This document shows positions 31,601 through 42,602 of a DNA stretch of 64,000 bases, piece by piece (positions within the stretch are counted from its first letter, which is position 1; every line of letters begins with the position of its first letter). The stretch is from Blastobasis lacticolella. Taxonomy: Eukaryota; Arthropoda; Insecta; Lepidoptera; Blastobasidae. The stretch spans positions 16,056,001 through 16,120,000 of the forward strand of contig LR990050.1 in the NCBI GenBank assembly GCA_905147135.1. Reading direction: 5' to 3'. The position numbers and the translations under genes are program-made. Under the pieces are notes generated by a model. It saw only the letters and a list, made by a program, of their open reading frames with translations, was not told the DNA's origin and searched no databases.

Positions 31601-33377
31601 CCATTGTGAATACGGCTACAGGAGGAGGTACCTATCCAAGTCGACAATGATTGATTGCGGAGCTCCTAGGATTGATAGAGTATTGCCACCTGTAAAATAC
31701 TACTTCTCCAGCCGCATCCTCTGTCACTTAAAACATGCAAAATGGCATTTCACCCATTTCAAATAGGTCGTCACTTACAACCATGTGATGATCATAAATG
31801 CTCGGCTACCATAAAAAGTCATTTAACCCCTCACCCTCGTTGTAATAAAGGCGGAGGCTGACGTCGCAGTTGGCGGGCAGCGCGGCGCCGCCCATCGCCA
31901 TGCTGACGAAGCACGCGCGCAGCAGCTTCGCCGTGGCCGCGCGAACCGACTCCATTGTGCACTGCTGCTTCTCGGACGACTTCGATCTGTGTCGTCATGA
32001 AACTACACTAACCTAACTGACAGATAAGGGCGGGTAACACCCGACCAAGTATGCATATACTTCGATATCTCCTAAACGGGTTTTAAAGATGCTAAGAAAC
32101 TGGTTTTCAAACCGCATGGAAATCGGTCCATCTGTTCGGGAGCTGCGGTGCCACAGAATTACAGAGCCACAGAAACACACGTGAAACTTATAAAACCCCT
32201 TCTTTTTTCGTCGGATGTTAAAAAGTGAGTGGTACATGTGCCTACTACTGCTTTCGGTAAAGTACTGTTTGTGGTGAGACTTGGTCACGTGTTGCGTAAG
32301 CACCAACATACGTAGGAAATATGCACCTAAGCCTCATTATCAGGAAAGAGGTCCCAAGAACAGCCGGACGAGAAGAAGTTATGAATAGATAACGCTGAGG
32401 CGGTGCGAGAGCCAACGGCTTACGACGCTAGGGTGCCGAAAACCGGGCGAACTGGAGAAGAAAGGGTAAGAGACGTTAAGATGATGATGACGTACCTACT
32501 GCTATCGTGGTGTACCTACTATGACTTAAGAGCAATGTCGATTACGAACGATCGTAAATCAAGATACGTGGAACCGTAAATGGGGGTGACATGAAAAAGT
32601 AACTGAGTCAAGCTATACTCAAATCTTACTTACCCTAGTAGGGGTAGGGCCCCTACTTTTCTTCCCGGGCTTTTCTCTTCATATAAGAACCTAGGCTTCC
32701 TCGAACTTCAACGAATATTTGTAAAAACAACCACCTCAATTGGTCCAGCCGTTCTCGAGTTTATTTATACAACCAACACATATATTTACTCAGTTCAAAT
32801 TAACAACTCACCGAACGCTCATGGAAACGCCACCATCCTTGTAAGAGTACTCAAATATAAAATATTCAAGTAAATTTTCGAGTGTGCTCTCGCCGTCATA
32901 GAAACACAGAGCTAGCTGGTGTAGCTGTTGATGTAAATAATTTAGTAGAATGTGTTTGAGAGATTTTTTAAAATATTTGTGAGATATTAGGTCAACTTAC
33001 ATATTTCTTGTCAAACGCGTCGAATGCCTGCATCAAAGCCGTACTTATAAACTGTGCTAATTCGTCTTTGCATTTGTGTTTCAAGGACATTATTTTCATT
33101 CCTCCGAAAGTCTCGGTCAGATAATTCTCTTCCGGAAAAGTACCCTTCAAGTAAGTTATTGTGCTGACCGCTATTACGGTTAATTGCTTCATAAATGTAA
33201 CGGAACTCGTATAGTTCTGTGTTGCTTGCTCTGGAAATATCTTTGTCCATTCTGCTATAGCCTGAAAGTGAAAACATTTATTAGACCCTAGATAAAAAAA
33301 CGGAAGATATAAAATTTTATCGAAAGTTGATACAAAACCTTCACATGTTCCGCGCTTGCTTTCTTTGTAGAAGTCAT
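25603..33377 (-). CDS. HORMAD1: HORMAD/Hop1-type meiotic axis protein, 10 exons
   Basis: Chromosome-axis protein of meiosis that binds closure-motif partners and promotes recombination and synapsis. Exons in transcript order: 33339-33377, 33001-33261, 32812-32915, 31835-31986, 30529-30707, 29794-29839, 28780-28864, 27854-28001, 26931-27088, 25603-26020. All phases match; 529 aa. Residues about 10-245 are the HORMA domain, including ITYLKGTFPEENY and the typical RLYYNEATPEEYQAPGY. Residues 272-316 form a PHD-like zinc finger: C272-x-C274, C279, C288-x2-C291, HAAC at 296-299, C313-x2-C316. Residues about 338-390 read as a winged helix (LSRRLGLSTASARKLVSLL). The C-terminus is basic and lysine-rich, likely a nuclear-localisation signal. 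This three-part order matches Hop1/HORMAD proteins. The exon 8 donor (GAG|GTCTGT) is weak. A second copy of exon 5 lies at 30352-30497. Whether this is the HORMAD1- or HORMAD2-like member cannot be said. Confidence 0.93.
26300..26880. repeat. Composite of dispersed repeats in HORMAD intron
   Basis: Contains CACCTATTTCCCACGTATCC (also near 57440) and ATCCCTGGGGCTTACGCA (also near 14165), followed by GGCGGTGACCACTTTCCATC with AGGTGGCCCGC. The latter is a common 3' motif of lepidopteran retroposons, also seen near 60970. No gene is supported. Confidence 0.6.
27654..27845. mobile_element. Hairpin MITE (ACAAAGGTAC family)
   Basis: The left arm (TAAGGGTATATTCCGTG, GTACCTTTGTTGACGAGTAG) pairs with the right arm (GGGCTACTCGTCAACAAAGG, ACCATACCCTTA) as roughly 60-bp inverted repeats. 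It ends 9 bp downstream of the weak donor of HORMAD exon 8, closely abutting it. Confidence 0.75.
29469..29729 (+). other. Cysteine-rich open frame inside HORMAD intron
   Basis: An 86-codon frame with eight cysteines (for example SSLICEHCQDFKYKC and FDCTYGDK before the stop) and a protein-like composition. It has no ATG at its 5' end and is closed upstream by a stop, so it would need an exon joined at a weak acceptor (TTTGCGAG). No partner exon was found. It could be the last exon of a small secreted protein nested in the intron, or chance. Confidence 0.2.
30010..30310 (+). mobile_element. SINE-family copy in HORMAD intron 5
   Basis: Contains GACCATGATCCAGGATTTGG, GGAGTGACTGCGATCTGACC, the TTTCCCTCACCGTAAGAGCA block, and a tRNA-like head on the minus strand near 30240-30300 (GTGGGATTCGAACC). 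Same family as at 7470 and 9890. Confidence 0.7.
30352..30497 (-). pseudogene. Tandem duplicate of HORMAD exon 5
   Basis: A second copy of the exon at 30529-30707. About 130 bp are identical (30346-30475 against 30523-30652). It then lacks 33 nt (11 codons, the GYSSAADAADP segment), and the remaining 26 bp differ at one base (TPEEYQ becomes TPGEYQ). It keeps its own acceptor (CCCTAG) and donor (ATC|GTGAGT) in the same phases. The 31-nt spacer between the copies has no stop and is in frame. It could be an alternative exon, a dead copy, or an assembly artefact; I cannot tell from sequence. Confidence 0.8.
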
Positions 33378-34103
33378 TTGTATTTCCAAATATTTTCCTT
33401 AGTCCTGTTATAAAATTAATTAAGTAGTATCACGTTATTCGAGCTAACTTATCTAAAAATATGGACTCGATCGATCGAATAAATTCTAAGTAAAACAAAA
33501 TTCCCGGCCTCCCGCCAACTTTAATTTTTTTTGCGTTTTACAGATGATAGGATAGGCAAAGGTCTGGGATAATACAGCCTAGTCTTTGAACCTAAATATA
33601 TTTTAGTAAACCACTTGGCAGTAGTCAGCGCCGTCAGACATGCTGTATTCGACAGCCCATTACGTACTGAACTGTCGTGAGCCGATTTGCTTGGTACACC
33701 CGGTACACATGTACCGTGCCGATTCCTATGTGTGTTGTGGAAAACGCTCCAGTAACGTAATCCTCAAGTAGGCCGGCCTACGCTCGAGGTATAAGTTAAT
33801 GTTCTTTATAGCCCGAGTCTATCTTATCAATAGGGTCTTCAGAATTCGTCAGCGGAAGAATGTCGGCAGACGTTGCAAGAGGAGACAAGGTATTCTAGTC
33901 AACCCAAAAAAAAATTGGCTTTGTTATTTATAAAATTACAATAGCCGTAAATTTTTTATTGTGACCTTTTTACTTCACAACGTTCTTATTTTAAAATTAA
34001 TAACAAATGACATATGAATGTGATGACATAAGTTTGTTATTAGGTATAATTTTGAAACGTTTATGTGAAAAGTTCATAGGATCTTTGATATAAATAAATC
34101 GAG
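33378..34103. promoter_or_regulatory. Divergent promoter region, HORMAD / 147-aa gene
   Basis: The 726 bp between the start codons of the HORMAD gene (-) and the 147-aa gene (+). It should hold both 5' leaders and promoters. No unambiguous TATA or initiator motif could be assigned by eye, and no repeat was recognised, which is unusual for this window. Confidence 0.45.
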
Positions 34104-34652
34104 ATGTTATGCCCCGAAGGCGCATTAGTTCATAACGAACCAATTGAAAAAGCCGAAGAAACCGTACACCACCGTAAGAAAGACAAGAAAGTTCCCACTG
34201 AGGGTAGTGGTAGTGTAGAGCTGAACAGCTACAAAAGTCCAAAAACATGGAAAAAGTCTATCACAAATTTCTTTCGGAATCAACTCCGATCTACTCAATC
34301 TAATGAAGTAAGTCTTAAGTACCTATCACACAACATATTCTATGATTTGCCTGCTTACCATCTAAACTACCAATATTAGTTTTGCCTCCTTAACTATTTT
34401 TTCCAATTTTAGGGAGATCACCCTTCCGGCAGCAAAGAAAATTTTGAAGAAAAAGAATTAAGCCCTGACCAAAAGTGGCAGTCCCTAGGAAAAGTGTTCA
34501 GGCGACAGAGTTTAGGTGATAACTGGACTAAGTCGCCGAAACAACAAGGAGAGACTTCATCACATAGCAAACGTTTCGGCGTGAAGAAAGTTTTGTCTAG
34601 TTATTTTGGAAAGAATTCAAAATCTACATATCCAATTGAAGATGAAAAGTAG
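34104..34652 (+). CDS. Unrecognised 147-aa basic protein, 2 exons
   Basis: Exons 34104-34307 (68 codons) and 34413-34652 (79 codons plus TAG) join in phase 0 across a 105-nt GT-AG intron (donor GAA|GTAAGT, acceptor AATTTTAG). The protein starts MLCPEGALVHNEP and is rich in Lys, Ser, Gln and Asn. A motif-like segment appears twice: PKTWKKSITNFFRNQLRST in exon 1 and KWQSLGKVFRRQSLGDNW in exon 2, with a third weaker one (RFGVKKVLSSYFGKNSKS). Each has basic residues around a Phe or Tyr pair, suggesting short repeated basic amphipathic segments. There is no signal peptide, membrane span or known domain. It is divergent from HORMAD. The family is not recognised and may be lepidopteran-specific. Confidence 0.6.
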
Positions 34653-34684
34653 CAATGCAATTTGTAAATTAAATATATAAATGT

Positions 34685-35010
34685 TTACAATAAGTTTTTG
34701 TTTTGTTTAGAAAAAAAACGCTGGTTTCTGAATTTATTAGACTTACCCATTACCTCGAACACAAAGCGTTCTTCAATATTGAACCGATCTTTGGTTACCT
34801 CACCCGTTTTAGAACGTGGCCCTACAAGAGAGATACTTTCGTTCGTAGTATTATTCCATACTTACAACAGCAATGCCACATTGGATATCGTAATTGTCTA
34901 TCCATGGCTCGCGAGCAGAGCTGGGAGTGGGGTCGGGTGGGTTTCGGGCGTTTTGGGCAGAATCCAATACCCTTCTTTTTGCCCTTAGATAAGAAGTTCT
35001 CAAATGTACA
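34685..35010 (-). pseudogene. Possible frameshifted coding relic
   Basis: On the minus strand, after an acceptor-like TTTCACTCAG, one frame reads through VLDSAQNARNPPDPTP and EPWIDNYDIQCGIAVV. A frame offset by one base continues NNTTNESISLVGPRSKTG, then RFNIEERFVFEVMGKSNKF, to a TAA at 34685. A single-base indel between them would make one open stretch. A 40-nt intron (GTATGG to TTGTAG) would also restore the frame but is unusually short. No upstream exon was found. I do not recognise the protein. It may be a relic, a real 3' exon pair, or chance. Confidence 0.3.
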
Positions 35011-36150
35011 CTGAGTGAAAGTCAGCAAAACGCTTAGCGTTCAAGGCAGTGAATGCGTGAACAGCTAGTCGTAGCCCTTGTTCCGCTTAGATAACTATAA
35101 TAGATAACCATGATTCTATGAGGAAAATTTTTATACTTACTGATACATTTAAACTAGGTTTTCTAATGGGAAACTAGTCCCTCTGGTTGAGCCATGCTGT
35201 TGACTTTTTCTGCCAGCAGCACACTGACCACTATTCAAAGGGGTCAGTAACGTGTTGCAACACAAATGGCCTGTACGAATGTCTCCGGGGAAGTACCACA
35301 CTTGTGTCCACTACTCGACGACGAGTAGGGAAAAAAGCCCTATCATTGCATTCGTTTGAAAGGGCCGCTGACAAGCACAGTGATTACAAACAAGCACTGT
35401 GATAGCGCAGTGCATAGCGCTCTAAAGGTCATGACACAGATCTTGCTCGCGTGCGTTGCGTATCGCTGCTTAGAAGGAGCGGCACGTTTGTCAGAACTTT
35501 CTCACCAACATCTCAACACTTCTAATCAAATGAAATTGATCTGATAGTTGCTTTTTATACGACACGAGCTCGTTGATGTGTGTTGATGAAGTTCGGCTAT
35601 ATGAGGTTTAGAAATTCTACGGGGTACCTAGATTCAAGGTGACGCAGCCCTTATCGAGTAGAGTTGGGTAGGAGTAGGACACCCCGCGAACGAGTCACGC
35701 CGGGCCAGCTAGTATTCAAATCAAATCAAATCAAAATTCCTTTATTGATTAGGACATTAAATATCTCTTTCAATCGTCAAAAAGGAGGGGGGTAGGAAAG
35801 TAGGAAGGAAACACACAGTGACACGCTGACCGCCCTATGTCTGTAGATAAACGTATCCCTCGCCAACCACAACCGAACCGGGCTCGACAATGCCAGACAG
35901 AGCCGGAACGCTATATTATATTATATACTCGTAGGTATGTCTAGTATAATTAAGAAAAACCACCTAAAACTACAGCAAGAGTAAGCCAGTCCACCAAGGC
36001 AGCACCCGTTCACGAGTATAACGCAGGGCCCAGCCATCGTCCAATTCAACCATATTTGAGGGAAAAGAGCGACCCGGCCCCCACGCCACCGCCAGACAGA
36101 CTTGTAAGTGAGCGTGCATCACACATGCTGCATGTGATAGGTAGTTGCTC
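35011..36150. other. Intergenic spacer with LINE-like tail
   Basis: No gene supported. Around 35714-35790 the run CAAATCAAATCAAAT followed by TTCCTTTATTGATTAGGAC has the look of an inverted LINE 3' tail; similar tails are at 31021-31180 and 61318-61385. The open frame at 35187-35402 lacks splice signals and resembles repeat-derived sequence. Confidence 0.45.
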
Positions 36151-36154
36151 CCAC

Positions 36155-36372
36155 CCTACTCTATCCTATCCCTACCCTATCGCTACCTTACCCCTACCCT
36201 ATCCTACCATTGCCTTAACCCTACCCTACCACTACCTTACCCCTACCCTATCACTATCTTACCCCGACCCTACCACTATCTTACCCCTACCCCACCCTAT
36301 ACTACCTTACCGCTATCTTACTCCTACCCTACCCTACCCCTACTCTAACTACTACCCTACCCCTACCCTAGC
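36155..36372. repeat. CCCTACC-type simple minisatellite
   Basis: Degenerate 5-7-bp words (CCCTACCCTA, CTTACCCCTAC, CTATCCTA) over about 215 bp. It is not the insect telomere repeat (CCTAA), though superficially similar. The open frame over it (Tyr-Pro-Leu-Pro-rich) is a repeat by-product. Confidence 0.75.
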
Positions 36373-36689
36373 GCAGACAGGAGACACCATGTGTGGGAGA
36401 GGAAGGAAAATTAACGCCGCTTCCAAGGTGGTTCTCTGTGGGGGAAAGAAACGGCAAGAAACCCACAGAGCCTACGTTAATTTTTTTTTTTTTAAACATG
36501 TCTTATGTACTAATACATTATTTGTCCTATATACTATCTTAAAAGTAAATACCTGTATAGAACAGCAGTTCAGTCCCATGGACTTTTGTCATTTACATAT
36601 TCAGATATACTATAATAACTTTTTTGACATAATTTGTTTTTTATAGCGACTTTAAATTTATATTTTACTTATTATAATAATTATCGTAG

Positions 36690-36897
36690 AACGTGAGGTC
36701 GTTTATGTATTTTGTATAAAGTTGTGATTTGTTCTACGGCGCTTCGTAGAGACATGAGCTCGTTGATATCTTTTGTATGAAGAGTCGCTTGGTGCTACGA
36801 CGCCTAGTAGAAAGATGAGGTCGTTGATGTCTTTTGTATGAATTTGTTCTTTGTTCTACGATGCTTTGTAGAAACATGAGTTCGTCGATGTCTTTGC
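36690..36897. repeat. About 66-bp tandem repeat, three units
   Basis: Three diverged units share TTTGTTCTACG, TAGAAACATGAG, TCGTTGATGTCTTTTGTATG. Each unit ends TTTTGTATGAA or TTTTGTATAAA. Just downstream (about 37010-37112) a palindromic segment has TGCATGCTACAGTTTA and its inverse TAAACTGTAGCA. Confidence 0.6.
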
Positions 36898-37449
36898 TAA
36901 CCCCTAAAATGCCGGTTGCTAACGCCTCTACGTCCCCCCTATGTGTCTCTCAAACAAATTGTGTGAACAATGGTTCTCCTCAGATCTTTATTTGGTCTAA
37001 GTGGTTTGCATCATGTTTGCATGCTACAGTTTACCGCGTAGGTACGCGGATAGTCTCTCCGGCGATGGATAGGTATCCGCACGTGAATATCTCCATGCAT
37101 AAACTGTAGCATTTTGTTCTCGTAACTTCTGCCACTTTTCTAGTAGTACTTTGCAATAGTAAAATAAGGAAGAAATATTGTTTTCTTTTTAACTTTATTG
37201 CTGAAGGCTGTATTTAAAAAACTACTTATCGTTACGTTTAATTTGGTTCTTCGGCTATACACCACCATAACAACTAACATGCTCGTCGCCTCGCTCCTCG
37301 TAACCTAACCCCTCTGTGACCTAACGTTTTTGATAGATGCGTTTTTATGACAAATTTTTAAATTAAATAAATAAATAGCGTGAAAATGTATTATCTGAGA
37401 CAAAGACAAATTATGGGATTAATGATTTTTCGAATGATCGATATTAGGA

Positions 37450-37620
37450 GATTCAAACTTTAGGACAAATAACATTAGGACTTAGAAATATTAGGACTAA
37501 AGAACTTTAGGACAATGAATACATTAGGATAATCTATATCTATATCTATCTATATAATTTAATTTAAGAAAATCATGTCAGGACAATCGAGTTTAGGTCT
37601 GTAAATATTAGGATATCCAA
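37450..37620. repeat. Irregular ATTAGGAC/TTAGGACA repeats
   Basis: The word TTAGGA recurs with irregular 14-20-bp spacing (ACATTAGGACTTAG, ATATTAGGACTAAAG, CTTTAGGACAATG, ACATTAGGATAA). A similar patch lies at about 50735-50840 in a TBC1D19 intron. The core resembles the insect telomere unit TTAGG but is not in uninterrupted tandem. Confidence 0.5.
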
Positions 37621-38057
37621 GAGACTCCCATGATAGGGCAGAGGTAAGGTTGGGTAATGAATGGGAAGGAGTAGAACACGACGCGAAATGAAGTTGTACC
37701 GAAACGTTCAAGTTCAACGACTACACCCGTTTTGGCCCATTCCGGTAGAATAAAAATGAAAACGGGCGCACTACGCCACACTCACCGTTTTCATTATTTT
37801 CTTAAAATCTCAAATCTCTCGGTATGCAGTGTTGCCGCCGGTCGAACAAGAAAATTGCCTAATTAGAAATTACACATCGTTTTATTTTATTTAATGTTAC
37901 GTAGAAAATATTAATTTATATTAAAAAGGAATAAAATTGCCATAGGATTTGACTGCAATCAATGAATGAGCGACCTTAGGGCTCGAAATTTTTATACTAT
38001 GGCCCCTTTGATTATAAACCTGTCTGCTAAAGTACTCGCTCAAGGCCCTAAATTACC

Positions 38058-38920
38058 CTTTGGCGGTAATAAGGAGGAGAGAATTCCAGCCGCCAATGTT
38101 GGCAAGCGAAGATGGAGAAGGTGGAAAAGGGTAATTACCCACCTGGCCAAGTTGCTGTGACCAGGGGACCGTTAACGCGATGTAGATTTGACAGTTGCTG
38201 TCATGCTGATTGTTGCCAACTCGTGTGTGCGAGCTCTCTTTGATTCACTATGGAGATCGCTACAGTACTCCCCCCGGAGACTGGAGGTCGATACCGAGCG
38301 AGAAGCGGAGTGGAAGTGCTGTTTCGTCGTTGAGCCATAGTACAGTCATATGATGCGGTAAGCATTTTGGCGAAACTCTGGCGTGAGGTTGCCTAATGAG
38401 CCATGCCAATGCGAAGCTGTCCCTAGGTCTACAGTAAGTCGAGACTGGGTGGAGACAGTGGAAGGCCGCAATTGAACGACCCAGCACGCGTCCGTGCTGA
38501 TAATGGTCGTGACCAGGAAGCTCGCGTCCGTGCCGACTATAGTCTAGAAGCTGTGACTACTTGTTGCTTGAAGTGACGTTGTGCAGCTGCTCCGTGATGC
38601 TGATGTAGAAGATCTTGAAGCTCGTCGTTAGGATCACGTCGGGGTCACCACTTTGGCGGTAATGTGTAGGAGAGAATTCCAGCCGCCAATGTTGGCAAGC
38701 GAAGATGGAGAAGGTGGAAAAGGGTAATTACCCACCTGGCCGAGTTGCTGTGACCAGGGGACCGAAGTCCAATGGACGCTCTTTTAGATCTTGTATATAG
38801 CGTTGTAGATGGAACACTCCGTTAGCGCGATGTAGATTTGACAGTTGCTGTCATGCTGATTGTCTTGCCAACTCGTGTGTGCGAGCTCTTTTTAATTCAC
38901 TATGGAGATCGCTACAACCC
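38058..38920. mobile_element. Paired direct repeats, possible deleted LTR element
   Basis: Two direct copies, about 38076-38270 and 38664-38917, share GAGAGAATTCCAGCCGCCAA, AGGTGGAAAAGGGTAATTAC, CAGTTGCTGTCATGCTGATT and TATGGAGATCGCTACA. The second copy begins TGTAGG and ends CTACA, as LTRs do (TG...CA). It has an extra 56 bp or so (GGACGCTCTTTTAGATCTTG region). About 390 bp separate them with no coding capacity. TTTGGCGGTAAT precedes both. A small or deleted LTR retroelement is the best reading. Confidence 0.5.
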
Positions 38921-41040
38921 TAAATCAGGTAAAAGTTACTCGTAACGGCAACCCTGCTGGATCAAAACGAAACGAAACGGGCTATACGGCGTAATAAAAC
39001 GCACTCCACATGTTTTTATACGCGGGATCACGAGAAATTAGAGGTAGTATTCGCCTATATTCGTGTAGTCCCGTCATAGAGAAAAAATGTTTATATACAG
39101 AAGCAGAGAGTAGATACCGAGTTTCAACTCGAGGCAAAATGTCACACATCCCTATAACACAAACACTAACGAAAATGCAGGGACGAAACAAGACAGCCCA
39201 TCTGCAGATAAGGTAATTTTGACTACGATTTTCTACTCGTAACGAATAAAAACAAATCTAACTTGTGCGTATTAATATTGTCATTATAATAAAAGTGCAA
39301 TGAAGGTGTCTGCATCTTCGATCGTTATCACCGTCATCGTTAGCCTACGCACGTCTAAACACTAGGGTATATATCTGCCCTCTCATTGGGAGAGAACAGG
39401 AAATAGTATATATACCATTCAGGCCCAATGCGAATTGGCAGACTTCGAATTAATCTATGACATGCAAGTTTCATCACGATATTTTCCTTCACTAAAAAGT
39501 CAAATAAATGATTTGAAATAATGAATTAGGTATCTGGGGATCAAACCCATGCCCTGATACCTACCAGTCTTTTCAATCTCTCGATCCTACATACCGTAAA
39601 TACCGTGTCCTCTAGTGGAACATAGTCATGAACAAAAAAAATTATGAATAAGATAGGTACCAAAATATATGAAAATGGCAGCATATACTTTATTTTCTGT
39701 AAAAATTTAATAATGATAGTAGGTACTGCACCAGGACAGAAGGGACTTGCATCTAATTATCTTGTTCTTTAATATGTTTACAACACAGCGCTTCCATTTT
39801 GCAACCCAGACATCACCATGTCTGGTCTTCAAGAAATTTATAAAATGAAATAAATAGAAATAAACGTAAATTCGCGATTAATCCCTTAAAGTTGTTTTCT
39901 AAAATGTCCGAACATTTAAAATCTCATTTCGGTAGATTTTTGGTAGCTACGGAACCCTAATATATATTAAATTGTGCACCGCTATGTACAATATTTGAGT
40001 ATTAAAATTATATACAATAAATTCTAAATCCGACCCTGCTTACATCTAAATATTTCCGTATCTATTTAGACACCGAAATATAACTCAATATGCCAATAAT
40101 TATAAATAAATCTTTAATGGCATGCTGTTTTAAGGTAAATATTTCAATTATTGCAAATTCACACTATTACGATGCATATTTTTGTCAGAATTTCTAAAAT
40201 GGATTCCCGATTGCCGCGATCACGAATGTTTACTTACTGGTGAAAGAATAATCCAGGTGTATTTGCATACTTTGCGCTTTCTACATAAATGTCACACCAC
40301 CATCCATGTCCACACCATCAACATGTTGAACGTTCAAAACATTACGCACTTAACTTTTTGACAGCACGTTGCTACTAATAAAAAACGGGATAGCAGGATT
40401 CGTAATCATTGTTGAGTGAGCGAACAGGGAATATTTGTGATGTGAATTTGAACCTTCCGTTTTCATTCAATTCTTACCGGAACAGATGAAAACGGCTTGT
40501 ATGGCGCAGGCCTTAAGGCGGTCAAGCTCTTCGGCAGCCGCTGCCGATGCCGACAGAATATAAAATTACACATATTTTTAAATTAATATTTATGTGTTAT
40601 AATTAATGTATTAGTAAAAATCCATTCTAGTATTTTTAAAGCACGAAAAAAATGATTTCTAATAACTAACATTTTATGACAATAATATTTTGTAGAACGG
40701 AACGTAACGTATGACAATTCTGCCTCGCCTGTGTCTGACAGATAAAAAGTTGCGCGAGTGACATTTCCGCAAGCAACCGAGGAAATCTTTTCCAGCTTTT
40801 TGTGCTGAAGATTTTTAATTTTATATCATTTATTTTTACAAAAATGCATTATTACGTTAAGTTTGTGCGTACGACGTTACCTGCAGTTATTGGTTAATGT
40901 GCACCTATATAATAGTGTATACGCCCTTGAAACCGTGATACAAAAAATCTAAAGTCTGCATAGCAACAACGTTTCGATCTGTAATATTGCTGTTATAGGT
41001 GATATTTAAGTACAGCTCTGCGTTTGGGTACCAGTATGAG
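38921..41040. other. Intergenic, upstream of csw
   Basis: AT-rich with scattered low-copy repeat fragments; no gene supported. The 3' end (about 40700-41040) probably contains the csw promoter and a non-coding first exon ending at 41040, because AGTATGAG is followed by a consensus donor GTAAGT at 41041. Confidence 0.4.
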
Positions 41041-41762
41041 GTAAGTAATGTAATATACAATTCATATAGTACAGCATTTTCCATGTAAAGAGCCTAGACC
41101 TAACGTCGGTTCGTGTCTTTGTGTATATCGGACCAATGTGTTACTATGTATAGTATGTACAGTAGGTATGGTATGTAGGTATAGTGAAGTGAATAGTATG
41201 AACAGTCGCGGTAATAATTAGATGTAGGTATTTACAAGTGCAGATCTTTGTACATTTCAAATAATGTCAACTATTAACAAATATTTAAGTTTCACAATAA
41301 TATGGGTACCTTATCTATATAAAAGCCACTTGTATATTCATGAAAATTATTATTATACACTCATAATTATTTGTTATCCCTGTCTGCAAATATTTATTTA
41401 ATATTGACATTACAATTCTCTGTTAATTATAATAATAATTTTGTCTTATATTATTTTTAAAATATACATATTTTATTAGGACAACTGACAAATAAATTAC
41501 CATCAACATGTTGTTAGCACAAACTATGTAACTATATAAGGAAAAAATAGGCAGCAGCATTTTCTGTTGTGCTTTTTGGCATAGAAATCTCTAACCCACA
41601 TCCTAGAGGTGGAGACTTTGACAAAACCATCCCATGTTGCTAACATTGTTGTAAGACTAAGTATTATATTACTTAGTCTTACATTCATTAAAATAGCATA
41701 ATGTCATGACTATTAAAAAGTTTATTAAAGTCTGATGGTCTAATGTTGGCAACTGAAAACCA

Positions 41763-42068
41763 TCACAAATTAAACTTATATTTTATCAGATAACGCAACA
41801 GTATAATTGTGAAATTTATCTTTATTTTTGGGCTTGCATTTGACCATATCTCACCTGATGGGAAGCAAAGAGCTAGCTTTCTGGTTTTGAAGACTCCTTT
41901 CTTCTTCTTCTTGTTCCTTGCACTATCCCACATTGTGGAGTCAGCTTTCCTAATTTGTCGGTGCCAAGCCATTCTATCTAGGGTTGTCGGGTCTGGTAGA
42001 TTTTCGTTGTTTATAAGGTAGGTTATGCTGGTGTACCATGTATATGGAGGTTGTCCTCTGCCTCTCAA
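41763..42068 (-). mobile_element. LINE C-terminal relic in csw 5' intron
   Basis: A minus-strand frame begins MRGRGQPPYTWYTSITYL and contains DRMAWHRQIRKADSTMWD, resembling the conserved GRP..RW.DD ... W..ARDR end of LINE ORF2, then runs into a lysine stretch. Truncated and without the rest of the protein. Confidence 0.5.
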
Positions 42069-42602
42069 TTTCTTTTTTTTTTAAGACTCCTTTAATTTTG
42101 AAGAAATTAAAGGCTTATTAACACCTAGCACAGGTCCGGTTTGACTCCCGGCCGAGCAGAAATTAAAATGATGAATTTTAATTTCTGTTACATGTCTGGG
42201 TATGGTATTATAATAAGCACCTATGTATTTAAAAAAAAAGTATATAAGTAGTTTATCAGTTATCTGACACCCATAACACACTTACTTTGAGGCTAGATGG
42301 TGCTTTGTGAATTAATCCAAGCATATTTATTTATTATAGGTAGCCTGAAGAGTCCACCACCGCCTTATCTGTTTCTGCTGCCAAGCAACAATGCTTGCAT
42401 TGTTGTGTCCCCGTTTGAGGGATGAGGTAGCCAGTACGGTTACAGACATGAGGCATTTAATCTTCAGTCCTCACAGTGGCGATGCACTTATGGTTCTGCA
42501 TTTTTGTTTACAGCAATCTAAATGCAGAACATAGATGTTATGGGCGACAGTTACCGCTTACTACCTATTTACTAATCATAAACAAATTCTTTTCTTTTCC
42601 AG

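Noticed and set aside
35187..35544. Overlapping 71- and 62-codon frames as a two-exon gene
   Set aside because: No donor or acceptor joins them in phase and there is no recognisable protein.
36155..36372. Interstitial telomere array
   Set aside because: Words are CCCTAC/CTTACC rather than the insect CCTAA unit, and spacing is irregular.
36056..36646. 196-codon Tyr-Pro-rich open frame
   Set aside because: Lies over the CCCTACC simple repeat; composition is the repeat translated.
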